Source: Anaerolineales bacterium UBA3071
Lineage (GTDB): Bacteria > Chloroflexota > Anaerolineae > UBA3071
Assembly: GCA_002366755.1 (NCBI GenBank)
Contig: DFBV01000004.1
Location: forward strand, 1-13,697
Direction: 5' to 3'
DNA length: 13,697 nt
In this document: positions 1 to 6,521 of the stretch, piece by piece
Layout of the letters: every line of letters begins with the position of its first letter
Position numbering within the stretch: position 1 is the stretch's first letter
Notes under the pieces: model-generated
The model's database searches: none
Told to the model about the DNA's origin: nothing
What the model saw: the letters and a program-made list of their open reading frames with translations, nothing else
Program-made: the position numbers and the translations under genes

Positions 1-50
1 GTATCGCCCGCGCTCTCGATCTTGTTGCTCTGATCTGCCTCGTAGGGCAT
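1..50 (-). CDS. Start of an unidentified gene, cut by the left edge
   Basis: An ATG at 50 reads leftward for 16 complete codons without a stop (MPYEADQSNKIESAGD) and leaves the window. It lies 9 bases past the TGA of the glycosyltransferase, on the same strand and in the same frame, so it would be the next gene of that operon. There is no strong Shine-Dalgarno sequence; only a weak GAGAC precedes it. The visible peptide is hydrophilic and too short to assign. A gene of surface-polysaccharide synthesis would fit the neighbour, but that is only inference from position. Confidence 0.35.
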   Translation of the reverse strand, partial: MPYEADQSNKIESAGD

Positions 51-59
51 GGCCGGGTC

Positions 60-1145
60 TCAGCGCTTTTCCTCGATGAAGGCCAACAACTTCCGCTTGA
101 ACTCCTCCACGCTGAACCGCTCGGCGCTGGCGCGGCAGGCTACGGGATCGTAGTCGGCAGGATCGAAAGCCCGCACGGCGGCAGCCAGCGCTTCCGGCGT
201 CTGCTCGCGGAAGAAGGTCCCCGTGATGCCCTCCTGCACAGTGTCTAACGCACCACCACCGGCGTAGGCGATGACCGGGCGGCCCGCCGCCTGCGCCTCC
301 ACCGGCGCGATGCCAAAATCCTCAAGGCCAGGGAAGATGAAGGCCCGGCAGCGCCGGTGGAGCGACAACAACTCCTGGCCGTAGGCCAAGCGGCCTCGAA
401 AGATGACGTTGGAGCCAGCCATGGCCTCCAGCTTCGCCCCATCCCGCCCATCCCCCACCACCACCAACGGCAGCCCCAGTTGCGTGAAGGCGCGCACCGC
501 CAGGTCTAGACGTTTATAGGGGATCAACCGACCGACAACCAGAAAATAGTCCCCCGGCGGTTCGCCCGAGGGCGTGTAGCGCTCGGTGTCCACCGGCGGA
601 TGGATGATCGCGCTCCCCCGGCCATAGAAGCGACGGATACGCTCCTGCACGGCGGTGGAAATGGCGATGAAGTGGTGCACCCGCTGGGCGGCAGCGTAAT
701 CCCAGCGCCGCAACAGGGACAGCAGTCGTCGCATTGTCGCGTCGGCCAGCGGCCTGATGTTTTCCCGCTGCCGATAGCTGTCGTACATCCAAAGGAAGCG
801 GGTCGGCGTCAGGCAGTAGCAGATGTGCACCGTACCTGGCTCCGTGCGCACCCCGTGACAGAAGCCGCTCTTGTTGCTTAACACCAGGTCGTAGCCACGG
901 AGATCGAAGGAACGAAAGGCCGGCGGATACAGAGGCATGTACGCCTGATGATGACTCATCACACCGGGGAGGTGCTGCATGAACGAAGTGCGGATGTCCC
1001 ACGAGCGATAGTCCGGAGGCATCAAGTCCGGCCCGTACATGCTGGTGTAGATGGGGGCTTCAGGGAAGAGCTCCACCAGTCTCTCCAGCACGTTCTCCGC
1101 CCCGCCCATTTGATTGAGCCAATCGTGTACCAGCGCGGCTTTCAA
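60..1145 (-). CDS. GT4-family glycosyltransferase (GT-B fold)
   Basis: A retaining glycosyltransferase of the GT4 group, which moves a sugar from a nucleotide-sugar donor to a growing glycan or lipid-linked acceptor on the cytoplasmic face of the membrane. The 361-residue product starts MKAALVHDWL and has the N-terminal GGAEN motif (residues 14-18) typical of GT4. The donor-binding domain starts near FLVVGRL (201-207), has a VVVGDG strand, and carries the EX7E motif in EDFGIAPVE (275-283), followed by AAGRPVIAYAGGG. I chose the TTG at 1145 because it is 7 bases after a GGAGGGGG tract and gives the usual 'MKxALVHDWL' N-terminus; a longer TTG start at 1166 lies upstream of that site. It begins 38 bases after the NIF3-like gene, probably in the same transcript. 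Donor and acceptor cannot be told from sequence; mannosyl or other hexosyl transfer in exopolysaccharide synthesis is a reasonable guess. Confidence 0.9.
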   Translation of the reverse strand: MKAALVHDWLNQMGGAENVLERLVELFPEAPIYTSMYGPDLMPPDYRSWDIRTSFMQHLPGVMSHHQAYMPLYPPAFRSFDLRGYDLVLSNKSGFCHGVRTEPGTVHICYCLTPTRFLWMYDSYRQRENIRPLADATMRRLLSLLRRWDYAAAQRVHHFIAISTAVQERIRRFYGRGSAIIHPPVDTERYTPSGEPPGDYFLVVGRLIPYKRLDLAVRAFTQLGLPLVVVGDGRDGAKLEAMAGSNVIFRGRLAYGQELLSLHRRCRAFIFPGLEDFGIAPVEAQAAGRPVIAYAGGGALDTVQEGITGTFFREQTPEALAAAVRAFDPADYDPVACRASAERFSVEEFKRKLLAFIEEKR

Positions 1146-1183
1146 ATTGAGTCCCCCTCCGCTCAATCGGCTTGATCCGCTGA

Positions 1184-1921
1184 CTAAAGTCCCGTCGGCA
1201 AGTCAATGAACGTCGTCTCCAGACCGAACGTCGTTTCCAGGTGCCGAGCCAGCGCCTGCAAGCCCACTTTCTCCGTGGCGTAGTGACCGGCAAAGATGAC
1301 GTTGATGCCATATTCGGCAGGATCGTGATAGACGTCGTGCAACGGTTCGCCGGTGATGAGTGTGTCGCAGCCTGCCTCGGCGGCCCTGGCAATCTCGCGG
1401 GGGACGCGACCGGACATGATGGCCACACGCCGTACCATCTCCGGGCCGCAGCCCTGCACTCGTGGTCTGACTCTCAGCTCTGCCTCAATCTGCTCGACAA
1501 GTGCGCTCAGTGTCAATCCAGATGGCGCCCGGGCTTCTACCCCCACGTCACTGAAACTTCCCGTCACCTTGAGACCCAATTGCCGCGCTAACTCCACGTT
1601 GTTGCCTACCTCTGGATGACCATCCAGAGGCAGATGGACGGCGTAGAGCGAGCAATCCGCATCAAGGAGAGCCTTCACACGCCGACGATGCGGCCCCGCC
1701 AGCGGCAACGGTCGACCCCAGAACAGGCCGTGATGCACTATAAGCATCTGCGCGCCCGCAGCGATGGCCGCCTCAATGGCTGCCTGGCAACCATCCACGG
1801 CGAAAGCCACGCTGTGCACTTCGGCAGCGCCTTCCACCTGCAGGCCGTTGTTGGAAACGTCCTCAATCTCCTCGGTTTTCAGATAGCTGTTCAGATGCTG
1901 AACCAGCGCGCTCCTCTGCAC
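1184..1921 (-). CDS. NIF3-like dinuclear metal centre protein
   Basis: Member of the NIF3/YbgI (DUF34) family: ring-shaped hexameric proteins with a two-metal site. They are often annotated as GTP cyclohydrolase I type 2, but their role is unsettled. The 245-residue product is the compact form without the mid-domain insertion. The metal ligands are visible: H63 and H64 in IVHHGLFWG, D100 in HLPLDGHPEVGNN, and H213 and E217 in AGHYATEKVG; the GEPLHD motif is at 191-196. The GTG at 1921 is preferred because an AAGGAG site (1933-1928) lies 6 bases before it and the protein then begins at the expected helix (QRSALVQHLNSYL). A longer form from 1975 would add 18 unconserved-looking residues and lies upstream of that ribosome binding site. 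Even with the short start it overlaps the upstream MFS gene by 59 bases, which suggests coupled translation. Confidence 0.92.
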   Translation of the reverse strand: MQRSALVQHLNSYLKTEEIEDVSNNGLQVEGAAEVHSVAFAVDGCQAAIEAAIAAGAQMLIVHHGLFWGRPLPLAGPHRRRVKALLDADCSLYAVHLPLDGHPEVGNNVELARQLGLKVTGSFSDVGVEARAPSGLTLSALVEQIEAELRVRPRVQGCGPEMVRRVAIMSGRVPREIARAAEAGCDTLITGEPLHDVYHDPAEYGINVIFAGHYATEKVGLQALARHLETTFGLETTFIDLPTGL

Positions 1922-3458
1922 TACTGTCTCCTTCGTTGGTGGGAGAGGGATTGCTCGGCGCCGTTCCCCATCCAAATCTGAAGCGGACGCGGAGGACCCG
2001 ATTGCAGACAGTGAACCAAGCCTGCAGCCATCTCCTCATGCCCTGCCTGACCAGCGTCCCCACGCTGACGAGTTGTCTGCTGGGCCGGGCAAGCCAGCCC
2101 CGGGGATGTCTGACTGCCGCAGCGGTCCTGCGCAGGGAGCTCTTCAAAGAGCGACGACGATCCGGGCTCAAGGTGAAGTAAATGCTGATGGCGGCTGCCA
2201 CAAGCACCGCCCCGCCCAGCCCGAGCATGACCTGGGGGATGCCCACCCAGTCGGCCAAGCCGCCGATGGTCAGCATGGGCGGGATGCCGATGAGATTGCT
2301 GAGCATGAACTGCACGGCGAAGACGCGCCCCCGCACTGCTGGCGGCGATGCCTCCTGCAGAATCGTTTGCCCCAGGATGCTGACGCTCGACATGGTCAGC
2401 CCCAACAACAGGCTGATGCCCATCACTGCCGTGGTCACACTCAAGGCAGCCTGGGGGTAGAGATGCAACAGCGGCTCCGGCAGAATGCGGTATCCCTGAG
2501 TCACCAGCCCCAGCGCAGTGAAGCCTAGCCCCACCATCACCAGGCCGACATTGCTTAGCCACTCCTTGTGCGCGCGGTATCCGAAGCGGCCAATCAGAGC
2601 GGTGGCTACCAGCATGCCCACACCCGCAGGAGCGAAGACGAACACCGCATCCTCAGGTGCTTTCCCCAACACACGGGCGGCGAAGCCGGGGGCAAGCATG
2701 GCCATGATCATGATCACCGTGGCGATGAGAGTCAGATGGGACATCGCCAGGAGCACCCTCCGTTCCCCGATGACGAAAGCCCAACCTTCGCGCACATCTG
2801 CCTTAGTGCGTTCCCACCTCGAAAGGGACGATGTTATCGGTCTGGCAGGCGAAGCCACACGGGGCAGCCTGGTCACCGCCACCGTGGCTCCCAGATACAT
2901 GAGGGCGATAGCCACGAATGCGCCGCGTGTGCCGGCCAACTTGGTGGCCAGCGGTCCCAAAATGATGATGCCTACCACCTGCGAAATGGCCAGCGTGAGG
3001 CTGAAAAGGGAGTTAGCAGTCAGCAGACGGTCCTCGCCCACCAGCAAGGGGATGGTGGCGGCTTGGGTAGGCGCAAAGAACTGACCGACGGCTGAGGAGA
3101 CGAAGGTGATAGCGTAGATGCCCAGCAACAGCCACCAGCCCTGCAGGACACCCAACACCAGCAGATAGCCGCCCACCAGCACGACCCGCAGCGCGTTGGA
3201 GCCGATCAGGACGGCCTTCTTGGGCCAGCGGTCCACCATCACACCGGCCAAGGAACTGAACAGCACACCCGGCAGGGTGAAGGCCAGAATCACCAGCCCG
3301 ATGTGCGTGCTGGACCCCGTCAGTCCTTCGACCAGGACCATCAGCACGAAGTGGATGGCATGTTGTGCGGTTTGCGCCAACGTCTGAGCGATCCAGAGGG
3401 CGCGGAAGGGGCGGTTGGTGAGTACGGGGCCAAAGCCTCGCTTCGACGCTATGGACAT
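1863..3458 (-). CDS. MFS transporter, EntS/MFS_3-like exporter
   Basis: A 531-residue major facilitator superfamily membrane protein, probably a drug, siderophore or metabolite exporter driven by the proton gradient. It opens with LTNRPFRALWIAQ, typical of the MFS_3 (EntS-like) group, and shows about 12 hydrophobic segments. The loop 2-3 signature is present as AGVMVDRWPKK, and the repeat of the fold begins near RRVLLAMSHLTLIATV after a basic central loop. The last 100 or so residues after the final membrane segment are basic and then acidic, look poorly conserved, and end in reading-frame overlap with the NIF3-like gene. The ATG at 3458 has a GGGAG site 4 bases upstream; an alternative ATG at 3488 adds 10 residues and has a GAGGGAG 13 bases upstream. 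The substrate is unknown. Confidence 0.88.
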   Translation of the reverse strand: MSIASKRGFGPVLTNRPFRALWIAQTLAQTAQHAIHFVLMVLVEGLTGSSTHIGLVILAFTLPGVLFSSLAGVMVDRWPKKAVLIGSNALRVVLVGGYLLVLGVLQGWWLLLGIYAITFVSSAVGQFFAPTQAATIPLLVGEDRLLTANSLFSLTLAISQVVGIIILGPLATKLAGTRGAFVAIALMYLGATVAVTRLPRVASPARPITSSLSRWERTKADVREGWAFVIGERRVLLAMSHLTLIATVIMIMAMLAPGFAARVLGKAPEDAVFVFAPAGVGMLVATALIGRFGYRAHKEWLSNVGLVMVGLGFTALGLVTQGYRILPEPLLHLYPQAALSVTTAVMGISLLLGLTMSSVSILGQTILQEASPPAVRGRVFAVQFMLSNLIGIPPMLTIGGLADWVGIPQVMLGLGGAVLVAAAISIYFTLSPDRRRSLKSSLRRTAAAVRHPRGWLARPSRQLVSVGTLVRQGMRRWLQAWFTVCNRVLRVRFRFGWGTAPSNPSPTNEGDSSAEERAGSASEQLSENRGD

Positions 3459-3514
3459 TAGTCTCCCAGGCAGTCGCTCAGACACCATCGGGAGCGCAAC
3501 TCCCTCTCGGCAGA

Positions 3515-3572
3515 GGTATCAGGTATCAGGTATCGGTGATCGGGCTATCTGATCACTGGTCACTGATTACTG
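3515..3572. repeat. Degenerate 7-bp tandem repeat
   Basis: Eight consecutive 7-base units read on the plus strand: GGTATCA, GGTATCA, GGTATCG, GTGATCG, GGCTATC, TGATCAC, TGGTCAC, TGATTAC, then TG. On the minus strand they read as CAGTAAT, CAGTGAC, CAGTGAT and derived forms. The array starts in the spacer before the MFS gene and runs into the last codons of the DUF951 gene, so it encodes that protein's C-terminal VISDQ and its TGA. TGATCA-type palindromes inside the units could form short hairpins. The origin is probably replication slippage; no mobile element is visible at its ends. Confidence 0.8.
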
Positions 3573-3774
3573 CAATTGGCTCGCCGCGGGGTATCAAAGT
3601 CTTGACCCGGCGTCGGAAGGCACGGCGCGTCAGGAGAACCCGGCGACCACATTGGCAGCAGCGAATGCCGATGTCCGCTCCCACGCGCACAATCTCCCAC
3701 TCATAACTACCGCAAGGATGTGGCTTGCGCAATCGGACAGTGTCGCCTAGGTGAAGCTCCCAAGGTGCTTGCAT
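3553..3774 (-). CDS. DUF951 family small Cys-rich protein
   Basis: A 73-residue protein of the DUF951 family, common in Firmicutes and Chloroflexota and of unknown function. The diagnostic core is present: LGDTVRLRKPHPCGSYEWE, then VGADIGIRCCQCGRRVLL. Cys21 of HPCG and the C39-x-x-C42 pair could bind a metal or form a small ribbon; this is inferred from spacing. A basic stretch (RRAFRRRVK, about 50-58) suggests nucleic-acid contact. The ATG at 3774 gives the family's usual 8 to 10 residues before 'GD'; upstream ATG (3795) and TTG (3837) starts exist, and none has a strong ribosome binding site. It follows dnaN by 143 bases. Its C-terminus is made from the heptamer repeat, so the last five residues are probably not native to the family. 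Confidence 0.85.
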   Translation of the reverse strand: MQAPWELHLGDTVRLRKPHPCGSYEWEIVRVGADIGIRCCQCGRRVLLTRRAFRRRVKTLIPRGEPIAVISDQ

Positions 3775-3917
3775 ACGCACGTTACTCGTCAGCATAAGGG
3801 CTCGCCCCGGAAACAGCAACCGCTTCCCAACAGACAAGGGCCACGCACCGCTGCTGCGCGCTACTCGCTCGCACCAAGACGCCCTCCTGACGGCTCCACG
3901 CCTTCATCTTCGGTGAT

Positions 3918-5087
3918 TCAGTGAGGCCGCATGGGCATGATCACGTGCGTGAAAATCTCTCGGCCAGCACCCACGGGGCGCAGCACCCCCGGACTAGTGG
4001 GACCTTCCGTCTCCAACACGACTTGCTCTGTGCCGATGACCGAGAGGACATCGGCGAGATACTTGGCGCTGAAGGCAATCTCGATCCCAGTTCCCTCTAC
4101 AAGGGCATCCATCTCGCTCACGTTGTCTCCCAGATCCGCCGAGGTTGCCGTCAGAGTGACGGTGCCACGAGCAGGAGGCGCAGCGCCGCCGTCGCTGGGC
4201 GTGACTTGCAGTTGCACGATATTCGAGCCGTCCCGGGCAAAGAGGGACGCAACCCGCACGGCTTTCAGGAAGGCATTGGTGTCGAGCGTCGCGCGCGTCG
4301 TGTACGTCTTGGGAATGATGACCGTGTAGTCGGGGAAAGTACCCTCAATGAGCTGAGATATCAGGTCCACGTTGGGCATGTGAAAGAGAGTCTGATTGCC
4401 TGCCGGTGTGAACGCAACCTGTACGGCTGCTTCTTCCTCTTCCTCTCGCTCTGGAAGTTGGCCGATGATGCGAGCCAGTTCCATCATGCTGCGGGCGGGG
4501 ATGATGACCGACACAGGTTCCGATACCGGTTGGTCAAGTTGGGTTTCGCGCACCGACAGACGATAGCCATCGGTGGCAGCCAAGGTGAAGAGCCTGTCGC
4601 GGAAGCTGGCGTTCACCCCTGCCAAAGTGGGGCGACTCTCGTCGGTAGCGGCAGCGAAGGCAACCTGGTTTATCATCCGCCGCAGCCCCGTGGGCTCCAG
4701 TTCGACCATCCCGTTCGCTTCGACCGTGGGAATCATGGGGAACTCGCTGGCATCAATCCCTTTGATATTCGCCTCGTAGCGCACACATCTAAGGTTCAGG
4801 CTTTGAGTGCGCACCACAAGGTTGAGATCAATCCGTTCGGGGGGCAGGGTGTTGACGAAGTCCGTCAACAGGCGCGCTGGTACGGTGATGGCCCCCTCAT
4901 CTTCCACCTTTGCCCCTACCCAACAGTGAATGCCGATCTCCAGATTCGTGGCCGAGAGTCGCAGCCGCCCTCGGTCAGCCTTGAGCAAGATGTTGCCCAG
5001 GACCGGCAGCGTGCTGCGGTGAGAAACGGCACGGCCGACGATAGAGAGACCCTTGGCCAAATGCTCTTGCAAGCAGGAGACACGCAC
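3918..5087 (-). CDS. dnaN: DNA polymerase III beta subunit (sliding clamp)
   Basis: The ring-shaped clamp that encircles DNA and tethers DNA polymerase III, mismatch-repair and other proteins to the template; it works as a dimer in the cytoplasm. The 389-residue product matches the family from end to end: VSCLQEHLAKGLSIVGRAV and TLPVLGNILL at the start, three clamp domains in order, LAATDGYRLS in the second, FPDYTVIIP at the start of the third, and a terminal VIMPMRPH (usually PMR plus one or two residues). It is slightly long because of an acidic run in domain 2 (EREEEEEAAVQ) and a Gly/Ala/Pro-rich loop in domain 3 (SDGGAAPPARG). The GTG at 5087 is the start: a perfect AGGAGG (5100-5095) lies 7 bases before it, while the nearer ATG at 5092 is out of frame. 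dnaA and recF are not next to it here. Confidence 0.97.
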   Translation of the reverse strand: MRVSCLQEHLAKGLSIVGRAVSHRSTLPVLGNILLKADRGRLRLSATNLEIGIHCWVGAKVEDEGAITVPARLLTDFVNTLPPERIDLNLVVRTQSLNLRCVRYEANIKGIDASEFPMIPTVEANGMVELEPTGLRRMINQVAFAAATDESRPTLAGVNASFRDRLFTLAATDGYRLSVRETQLDQPVSEPVSVIIPARSMMELARIIGQLPEREEEEEAAVQVAFTPAGNQTLFHMPNVDLISQLIEGTFPDYTVIIPKTYTTRATLDTNAFLKAVRVASLFARDGSNIVQLQVTPSDGGAAPPARGTVTLTATSADLGDNVSEMDALVEGTGIEIAFSAKYLADVLSVIGTEQVVLETEGPTSPGVLRPVGAGREIFTHVIMPMRPH

Positions 5088-5158
5088 GACATTACCTCCT
5101 TGACCTGATGCCCGCCATCAAAGCGCGGACTGTGATGAGCTTCCGGTTTCCAACCTCA

Positions 5159-5187
5159 AGTATATCACTGATGGCCATTTCCTTCAA
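5159..5187 (-). promoter_or_regulatory. Sigma-70-type promoter of dnaN
   Basis: On the minus strand, TTGAAG (5187-5182) and TATACT (5164-5159) are separated by 17 bases, giving 4 of 6 and 5 of 6 consensus matches. Transcription would start near 5152, leaving a leader of about 65 bases before the GTG of dnaN. It lies in the 129-base gap after the dehydrogenase gene, so dnaN need not depend on the ftsH-side transcript. Confidence 0.65.
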
Positions 5188-5216
5188 GAAAGACAAGCGC
5201 ACGTCCGTTCGTTTTG

Positions 5217-6257
5217 TTATAGCATCTCTTTCCCGTTCAGCAGGTGGACCACCTGGCCCGTATCTCCCGATTCGATCATCTTCTCTGCTAGGAAGATGGC
5301 CCTGAGCGCCTCCTCGCCGGTGACTTCCGGTCGCCTGCCGTACAATACGCAGTTGACGAAGTCTTCGAGCTCCACCCGTAGAGGTTCGCGGCGTTTCACC
5401 TCGTACTTGACCCGACGACCCTCGCTTACGCCCATGATCGCCGACAGCCCCTCCCACTGGCCATTGGCGAACGCATTCTCGTAGAAATAGAAGTCCTGTG
5501 TCAGGTAATTGACCAGGAACATCCCTCTCTCACCAAGAAGTGCTAGCTCTCGGATCTTCGTTGGGGTCAGCCAGTTGATGTCCAAAACGCCAACGGTACC
5601 GTTCTCGAACTTCAGTATGCCCAGAAGGAGGTCTTCGTGAGATCCGTGGATCTTTCGCTCTGTCTCGGCGTAAAGACTCGAGATCGGGGAGTTGGTGATG
5701 TACTCCATGATATCCAACTCATGCGTTGCCAGATCGAGGATCACGCCCACGTCATCTACTCGCGGCGGGAACGGCCCCACGCGACGGGCGTGAATCTGGT
5801 ACACCCGCCCAAGCTGCCCGTCTTCCAGGTGGCGCTTCATCTCCGCCACGGCAGGATTAAAACGTTCGATATGTCCCACGGCTAGCTTGATTCCCTTTTC
5901 CGAAGCGGCAGCGATCAACTCCTTGCCCTCTGCAACGCGCAGGGTGAAGGGTTTCTCGATGAACACGTGGATGCCGCGATCAATCACCTCCTTGGCCATG
6001 GGGTGGTGCAATGCTGTAGGTACGACCAGGGAGACGAGGTCCACTGCCTCCTGATCCAACATGGCCCTGTAATCAGCATAGGGCCGGGCCCGATAGGTGC
6101 GTGCGACTTTGTACAATGCCGTGGGATCAACATCAGCTACAGCCACCAGGTTCACGTTGGGCATTGTGGCGAAGACACGGGCGTGATTGCCTCCCATGGA
6201 CCCTACGCCGATGACAGCTACGTTAGGCATCTGGTTCTCATCAATCAGTTTGTTCAT
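5217..6257 (-). CDS. Gfo/Idh/MocA family sugar dehydrogenase
   Basis: A cytoplasmic NAD(P)-dependent oxidoreductase acting on a sugar or nucleotide sugar. The 346-residue product has the Rossmann motif GVGSMG (17-22), the EKP motif with the catalytic lysine (101-103), and the D175-x3-H179 pair in LDLATHELD. GHIERFNPAV and VGPFPPRVDDVGVILD resemble the archaeal and bacterial proteins annotated as UDP-N-acetylglucosamine 3-dehydrogenase, so a 3-keto-sugar step in amino-sugar synthesis is plausible. No partner aminotransferase is in the window. The ATG at 6257 has AAAGGA 6 bases upstream; a longer frame from 6311 adds an unrelated-looking leader. A terminator-like hairpin lies about 70 bases upstream. 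The family assignment is firm; the substrate is inference. Confidence 0.9.
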   Translation of the reverse strand: MNKLIDENQMPNVAVIGVGSMGGNHARVFATMPNVNLVAVADVDPTALYKVARTYRARPYADYRAMLDQEAVDLVSLVVPTALHHPMAKEVIDRGIHVFIEKPFTLRVAEGKELIAAASEKGIKLAVGHIERFNPAVAEMKRHLEDGQLGRVYQIHARRVGPFPPRVDDVGVILDLATHELDIMEYITNSPISSLYAETERKIHGSHEDLLLGILKFENGTVGVLDINWLTPTKIRELALLGERGMFLVNYLTQDFYFYENAFANGQWEGLSAIMGVSEGRRVKYEVKRREPLRVELEDFVNCVLYGRRPEVTGEEALRAIFLAEKMIESGDTGQVVHLLNGKEML

Positions 6258-6328
6258 TCTCCATCCTTTGAGTATGTGTCGGACGTATGCAGCAACACCG
6301 GAGAGACCCACGCCGACGCTATTGAAAC

Positions 6329-6370
6329 AAGATGACCAGCACCTGAGCCTCAGGAGGTGCCGGTCACCTC
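6329..6370 (-). terminator. Terminator-like stem-loop between ftsH and the dehydrogenase
   Basis: On the minus strand, TGACCGGCACCT (6366-6355) pairs with AGGTGCTGGTCA (6344-6333) through 12 positions including one G-U. Four more weak pairs can form outside, the loop is 10 bases, and the tract after the core stem reads TCTTGTTTC. This fits an intrinsic terminator acting on transcripts from ftsH. The bases 6354-6370 can instead fold on themselves (GAGGTG and CACCTC with a 5-base loop), so it could be a regulated attenuator. Confidence 0.55.
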
Positions 6371-6521
6371 AGCGGCCCGTCGTTTCGGAGGTATTGGAGC
6401 CTCCTGCAATCTCTCCCAGGCGGATTGATGTTCCGTCCCTTGACTGCCCGACGATCAGCCGTCGGACTCCGGAGGTCAGGAGTACAAGACATCGACACAA
6501 CAAGGGATACTCGTCAGACTG
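6371..6521 (-). other. Structured spacer downstream of ftsH
   Basis: No convincing gene is seen in these bases. The stretch holds a perfect 6-bp hairpin with a 6-base loop (CCGACG and CGTCGG, 6448-6465) and a GGAGG/CCTCC pair (6387-6404), both upstream of the terminator-like stem on the minus strand. None of the T-box, SAM, TPP, FMN, glycine or cobalamin riboswitch signatures could be recognised. It could be a 3' untranslated region of ftsH or an unclassified leader RNA for the dehydrogenase gene. Confidence 0.3.

Noticed and set aside
3515..3572. CRISPR array
   Set aside because: The units are 7 bases with no spacers and drift in sequence; this is a simple tandem repeat.
3798..3888. Small minus-strand frame of about 26 codons, starting at TTG 3877 behind AGGAGG (3888-3883), between dnaN and the DUF951 gene
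   Set aside because: The ribosome binding site is good, but the product is short, unlike any family known to me, and out of frame with DUF951; conservation data would be needed before calling it.
3921..5108. A 395-codon open frame on the plus strand opposite dnaN
   Set aside because: dnaN is unmistakable on the minus strand, and the opposite product has no recognisable motif; it is an effect of codon composition.
6371..6470. A short minus-strand frame reading EHQSAWERLQEAPIPPKR and onward, possibly a gene remnant between ftsH and the dehydrogenase
   Set aside because: It is only about 35 codons between stops, has no start with a ribosome binding site, and overlaps the hairpin structures; no family could be recognised.
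6329..6521. T-box leader or other known riboswitch
   Set aside because: The T-box antiterminator sequence (TGGNACCGCG) is missing, and no SAM, TPP, FMN, glycine or cobalamin core was found.
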